Below the pieces are notes generated by a model. It ran no database searches. It saw only the letters and a list, made by a program, of their open reading frames with translations, and was not told the origin of the DNA. This document shows, one piece after another, positions 58,944-64,000 of a stretch of DNA of 64,000 nucleotides; position 1 is the stretch's first letter; every line of letters starts with the position of its first letter. A program made the position numbers and the translations under genes. Source of the stretch: Eutreptiella sp. 'Long Island Sound 2002' (lineage: Eukaryota; Euglenozoa; Euglenophyceae; Eutreptiales; Eutreptiaceae); assembly GCA_964036045.1 (NCBI GenBank), contig OZ038389.1, positions 66,103,453 to 66,167,452 on the forward strand. The letters run 5' to 3'.

Positions 58944-60734
58944 GGCACCTCGACCCCGAGTCAACCATGGAATGCTGATAGAGCTGTGGACACTCGTAGA
59001 CACCGTTGGCTGATTTCTCCTCCCTTCAGACCAACAAGATGACAAGCAGATTTAATAAGATAGGGGACAGGTTGTGTTTGGAGGGGAGTGGGGCAGGTTG
59101 TATTGTTGGAGGCACATTTTGCTAGCAGGTTTTAGTGTGGATGGGTATGCTTGGGAAGGCAGATTCTGCGGGGGGGGGGGGGGGGGAGGCAGGTTACCTT
59201 TTTGGGGGGGGGGGGGCACATCAACCCCATGGCCCTAACAAGCAACGATCCCTCGACACACTTCATGCTGGGAAGAATGGGCGACTGTCCACGGCCCGTA
59301 AGGAAAACAGTGCATGACGACCCCCACAGCACCAGCCACAGCTGCAGACTAAGTTCTGGGCGCCAGACACACAAACGAAGCAGCAGGTACCAGCCTCACG
59401 GCCGAGGAAACAACGATGACACGACGCACTCTGCTAAGGGAGAGCAGGTGACTGACTGTCCAGGGGCCCGTAAGGAAACCAACGAAGGACGAAATGTCAC
59501 ACAGGGGGCGCAGGCTGTGTTGGGAGAGGCTGTTGGGCCAGCCCTAATCATTTGTGTACAGGATATGGACCGCGAAACCTGACAAAATGCCGCAAGTTGG
59601 AAAATTTGCCCCCCCAGAGCCCTTTTCCACCGTTTGACAGGTGCCGATTTCTCACTGTTTTGCCCCCCCCCCAGCACTTCTGCCTTTTTGATCTTGGTAT
59701 GTTGGGTAGATTGACCATTGAGTACTGGTTGTAAAAGCTTCTGCTTGTTTTCCTTGGAGGAGGAAACCAGGAGGAGTCCCTAGTTTTTTTAACAAACTCT
59801 GCCCCTTAGCACCAGCTGCTGGGGGCTTCCCCAGGCCTGTGCCTTTCGTGCTTGATAGAGGGACCAACTGGCCACGCTTCCCAAAGCCCTCATGCCCCCT
59901 TCGGACACCCCTTGCCCCACCTTAAGGATTTCGCGTTTTTGCAGTCTCTGCCTCTATCTCAGTCCTTGTCGCCCTCAGGCTGTGCGACCGTCTCTTGGCG
60001 TCTCTCTGAAAAAGGGGGGGGGGGCAGACCTCCCATCCAAAGCATGGCCCAGCAGCAGCTCGATGTCAAATTTTCCCCCTGGCTTTTGGGAGAAATTTCA
60101 CAGCGCACAGGACATGGGCGTGTGGGCCCTTCAAAGACCTGGGGGCGGGTGGGGGGCTGAAAATGGGCCACTGGTGACAGGACCACTGTGAGTGACTGGA
60201 AGCTCACCGCAAAGGCACGAACAGACCACTTTTTACCCCATTTTGGCAATGGTGTATTTTCACTGGTGCAGGGACCAATGTGTCGCTGGAATCCCATTGC
60301 GCCCATTCCAAGCATGCCCCCATCCATTGGGTTTGCTGTGCCCTGCAAGGGTGGGGTTGGGGGGGCTGGTGTCGTTGTATTACCTGTAACCCTGACGCTG
60401 ACCAGATGACTGCTTTTGACTCGCTTCGGATTGTGTTGAAATGCACTGCTGTTAAGGACTACAGAAAACAAGCCTCAGGCATTAATTGCAACTGGCTGGC
60501 TCTGACCGTAACCGTTGTCTTTGTGTGTGTTGAACCCGAATTGTGACGAAAGGGCCTCCACAAGTAATTTTTTTGGTCCAATGTCCCAATGCACACGTCA
60601 TGTTGTTGTGGTTTCCAAGGGCGTCCACAGGTCAGGAGGGTCAAGTGCAGGTGCAAGCATCATTTGCACCACTCCCCGCTTTTGCGAGCGGTATTTGCGT
60701 AGCATACCCCAAGGTATGTTGTAAAGTGTATGCT
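58944..60734. other. no gene; poly(G) runs
   Basis: Poly(G) at 59170-59186 and about 59206-59217, plus shorter runs near 60015. No gene is supported. Confidence 0.45.
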
Positions 60735-61800
60735 TAACCCCTTCAAATCATCATTTATGAGACCAGATGATCCAATGCTGACCCCTCAGCCCGCTCATAG
60801 CTGGGTACTGCTTTTTGGGGGGGGGGGGGGGCAGAAATCATGGACTCTCAAATCATGATTCGGGGGGGGGGGGGGGTCACTGTCAAACCAATGGAGATAT
60901 TTATTTTGACGTGTTTGTAAGTTATGTTTTGCTTTTGGGTGATTTGCAGTTCCAGTGTATTTTTTGAGTGTTTGAGTATTGATATTGTTTTTGGATTGCA
61001 TATTGTCATTTCCATCAATTATGCAAGCATGGAGACCGCAGATTCAGTCCAAATGTGCCCATGAAAGTGACAGCATTGCTGCTCCACAGTGTTATGGTTG
61101 CTCATTACAGATTTCGTGCACTCTTGTTTACCATTATTGGGGATTCGCACCAAGGCTGGTGACCATGGGAGGGATTGTCAAAGGGCAATTTGAGATACGT
61201 ACCCATAGCCCGGGGCAAAATGGCACTGCATGCCACCCCCAAAGTCATGGAGTTGGCAGTTGGGGCTTTGTCATGGTGATTTCATGAGGAGGGTAAAAAA
61301 TGTGTTTGGATTACAGCCACCACTGTGCGTCGATGCAGACCCAAGGTTCAGTCCCTTTTTTCCTTCTATGTAGACCTCCTAAGCAATGATGTGGATACCA
61401 AGGGCTGTGTCTGATTTTCCAAGGTCAGCCCCGTAAACGACCCCACCGTTTAGGGTTTAGCCGTCTTCAGGTTCGGATGGGTTGGCTAAAAAATCTATTC
61501 GCGAATTTTGTTTGATGAAAACCTCACGGGGTTGCATGGGGTCTTGTGCGCATACCCTACCCCAAGGGGTTGAATCTGAAGTGATTTTTTTGCAGAGTGT
61601 AAACCAAAGAACGCATCCATTTATCGTTGGGATATTTTTGGAACCACCGTTTCACCATTTGAATTTTTTTTGTTGAGACGGGGGCCTAAAGAAATAACCC
61701 ACTGGTTTTTTTGGTTTGCAAATCATGAAGGTTTTGGGTTTTTTTTTTGAGCGGTAGAAGTGTTTTCTGGTCTTAACCCGATGAGGTTGGTGCATTGCAA
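60735..61800. repeat. dispersed repeat, copy 2
   Basis: Matches the block at 24740-24860 (GACCCCTCAGCCC, TAGCTGGGTACTGCT, then G run). Two poly(G) runs, about 60817-60831 and 60864-60877, are each close to AATCATG. Later parts (61490-61800) look like a diverged version of 24960-25140. Confidence 0.5.
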
Positions 61801-62268
61801 CCCATAAGATTGGACAAACTGCTGTTGCTACCAAATAGCAGTGCATGGGTTGTTTATGGCTTTCTAATTTTTGGGTGGGGCTAGGTGTAGGTCTCAATTG
61901 GCCTTGTTCCACCTATATGCGGCCATACTATAACCCAGCGCATTCAGAGCGCACTTCAGCTAGTTCCAACAGTCCTGTGACCTGAACTATGTACGAAAAA
62001 CCTCTGTTGGTCCTCGTCACTCCCCTCTGCAGTGGGTCAAAGATTCTGGGCCGCCTGCGGGAGGAAGAGGAACTGGTGCAGGTACCAGTGGCCCTGCGCA
62101 GGGGATGGGTTGCGGAGGGTCAGCCACTGCCCCACAACGCCTCCTGCGTGGGCGGGCTCGACGCGGCGCTATAGGCCCAGGCGGGCGAGCCGGTTGGACG
62201 TGCCCGCCGGTGGAATGTGGGCCTGCGGTTAGAGTACCCGCAGGGGTTCCAGTGCTGGGTCCAGCACC
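61801..62268. other. no gene recognised
   Basis: A transition from AT-rich to very GC-rich sequence at about 62000. No gene is supported. Confidence 0.4.
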
Positions 62269-62990
62269 TCATCGGTGATGTTCCGTCTTGGCCGACGCCC
62301 TCTGTAGGGCGTGGTGGACCTTGGGTGTGGGGGTTATGAGTTGCTCGAGCACCGGTTCTAGTGGGTAGCGTGCGCCTGGGGCCGTCATGCAGTCCCTGCA
62401 GTGGCCCAGCAGAGCCCGCCATACCTCGCGGGTGAGGGCGTGGCGGGGGGCTAAGGGGGGGACCATCCGTAGGAGGCAGTGGCACGCCGGCGGCAACCGC
62501 ATGGGGTGTGGGGTGTTAGCCGTAATCCACCGGCACGCCGTATCAGGCACGATGGCCCCCCACTCCACGGTCCCCATGCCTTCGGTGTGGAGCAAAGCCT
62601 GCCCTTGCGCCAGGGGGAAGTATGGGCCCGGGCGTCCGTTTTCTTTTCACCGAACCCAGACCGCTCCCGCTTGTAGGCTGCGGAGCAGGGCGCCGGGCGA
62701 CTGGGGCGGTGGCAAAGTCGTTTTGATGGCTTGGGTGGCATGGGCCAGGGTGCCCGTGGGCAAGTACCAAAGTGGGGGGACCCAGGGGTCCGGCAGCGGT
62801 TTTGCCTCCCTTGCGTCCCATTTCCGTCCTGGCGGGGCGGCCGGGACCGTGCCTTTCTGTAGGAAGGGCCGCGCCATTTTGTCGGGGCGCCGCTGGAGGG
62901 TCGCTGCGAGGCTTAGTCCCTCCACTGCGGGAGCCACTAGGAGGTCGCCCCTGGGACTGCGCAAGGCAAATCCTGGTCGGCTAGCCAAGT
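62269..62990 (-). pseudogene. decayed GC-rich reading frame
   Basis: One frame runs about 240 codons with a single TGA at about 62650 where an Arg codon (CGA) would fit. It reads PWVPPLWYLPTGTLAHATQA before the stop and YFPLAQGQALLHTEGMGTVE then WRALLGHCRDCMTAPGARYP after it, ending with TGA at 62269. It is GC-rich like the transporter gene. No domain recognised; it may be a transposon or host relic, or even an artefact of composition. Confidence 0.3.
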
Positions 62991-64000
62991 GTGGAGGTCT
63001 TGGGTGTAATAAGTTTTTTGAAAACTTATCGGTGTCTATCTCTAATTCACTGCCAAGTGATCTAAAAGCGTGCCTGTTTGAATAAGAAATACAGCATGCC
63101 GAAAAAGGAATTCAGGCACTCAGATCAACAATAAAGACAATAACAAAAAAAGGCTAAATCAGAAAATGTTGCGCTGTAAAAATCCGTTACTTCAGTTGCC
63201 CAATGGCAACGCTTTGAGCACGCGATCACTGTGCCCGAATAATACAAATACTATTTGACATGATATCTACTACTGATTGATTGTCTAATCATTTGTTATC
63301 TAACAATTTCATTGATGTCATATTTGTGGGGGTGCAGTCCCCCACCAAGAGTTCAAATATATGTGACTCTAAAGTGGCTTGGGGACGATCATGCAGTTCC
63401 ATTACACTCTTCCACCAAGCTGTAAGCCACGCCCCACAGAAGTGGCTTGCCTAGGTGAAAAAGGTTTAATGGGATGCAGGACGTAGAATGCTTAAAATAC
63501 CCCTTTCGGGAAATAAAACAAAAACAATGGGTGGGTGGGCGGGACAACACAAAGCAAAGCCTGCAAAGATCGAAGGGGAGTTCTCCACTTCTGAAAAAAA
63601 CATCAGTTTGGCAAAACTTGAATTTCATGTACACAGCCCCGTCGTCTTCCTGTGCCATCTTTGTCTTAAGTCCACTGAGATATCCCACTTCCGTCCACCA
63701 TCCGACATTGAACAGTTTGAACTTGCCTGTGCATTCTTGACAACAGCAGCCACGCAAGTACAACATGCATGTGCGGCATAGAAGAAAGAAAATTCGACAA
63801 GCTGCAAACAACACAACGCCCTTGCAACAGTAGCCAGTGTCAGCAGTCAACTACAACAGAACATACACAGAGCACCATACTGTATGTTAACATCTGCAGT
63901 GGCATTTCAATTGCTAGTTGCTGTTTCTCTGTCCTGACTGGTATTTGTATCTGCTTGTAAAAGAGTATATATTGGTACGTCAGCATGGTAAATGATACGG
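62991..64000. other. no gene recognised
   Basis: Composition returns to AT-rich. Open frames around 63389-63850 on both strands have no domain. The window ends without a visible gene boundary. Confidence 0.4.

Overview
This is a gene-poor, repeat-rich stretch of a nuclear eukaryotic genome, most likely a protist or alga. The evidence is GT-AG introns that reconstruct recognisable proteins, families found only in eukaryotes (a Ran-binding domain protein and a RING plus PHD finger protein), several transposon classes, microsatellites, degenerate TTAGGG-like repeats and more than twenty poly(G)/poly(C) runs of 10 to 19 bp. There is no bacterial-style gene packing. The lineage cannot be fixed from the sequence alone. 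No rRNA gene, convincing tRNA gene or CRISPR array was seen.

Layout. 1-9 kb: minisatellites and relics of transposases, including a Harbinger-like DDE transposase (about 3.2-3.9 kb) and a Ty3/gypsy integrase (about 7.6-8.6 kb). 9.3-11.8 kb: a complete, young, non-autonomous LTR element on the minus strand, with two 761-bp terminal repeats, a CTTG target duplication and one acidic protein gene. 12-20 kb: no gene, only a decayed coiled-coil frame, CA-type microsatellites and a G-rich minisatellite joined to telomere-like repeats. 20.5-21.9 kb: a very GC-rich major facilitator transporter gene on the minus strand, broken by two +1 frameshifts. 28-35 kb: a series of decayed minus-strand reading frames separated by GACAGG-rich spacers. 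35.7-36.9 kb: a LINE-type reverse transcriptase relic. 38.8-42.5 kb: the 3' part of a spliced RING-PHD gene (minus). 43.4-43.9 kb: a satellite of about 163 bp. 44.9-45.6 kb: repeats ending in poly(G), with a tRNA-like segment. 50.7-51.9 kb: strong DNA palindromes forming an inverted repeat around a PHD-like frame. 53.75-56.71 kb: an intact-looking DNA transposon with 32-bp terminal inverted repeats and a 796-aa DDE protein with a zinc finger. 57.4-58.9 kb: an eight-exon gene for a Ran-binding (RanBP1-domain) protein with FG motifs. The rest to 64 kb is repeats and one decayed frame.

The likely cellular genes are the transporter, the RING-PHD protein, the Ran-binding protein and perhaps a Gln/Tyr/Pro-rich protein at 48.7-49.1 kb. 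They do not form an operon or a shared pathway. The strongest candidates for something undescribed are the TIR transposon at 53.75 kb, the small LTR element at 9.3 kb and the palindrome-flanked unit at 50.7 kb. Exon boundaries were read by eye and need transcript support.
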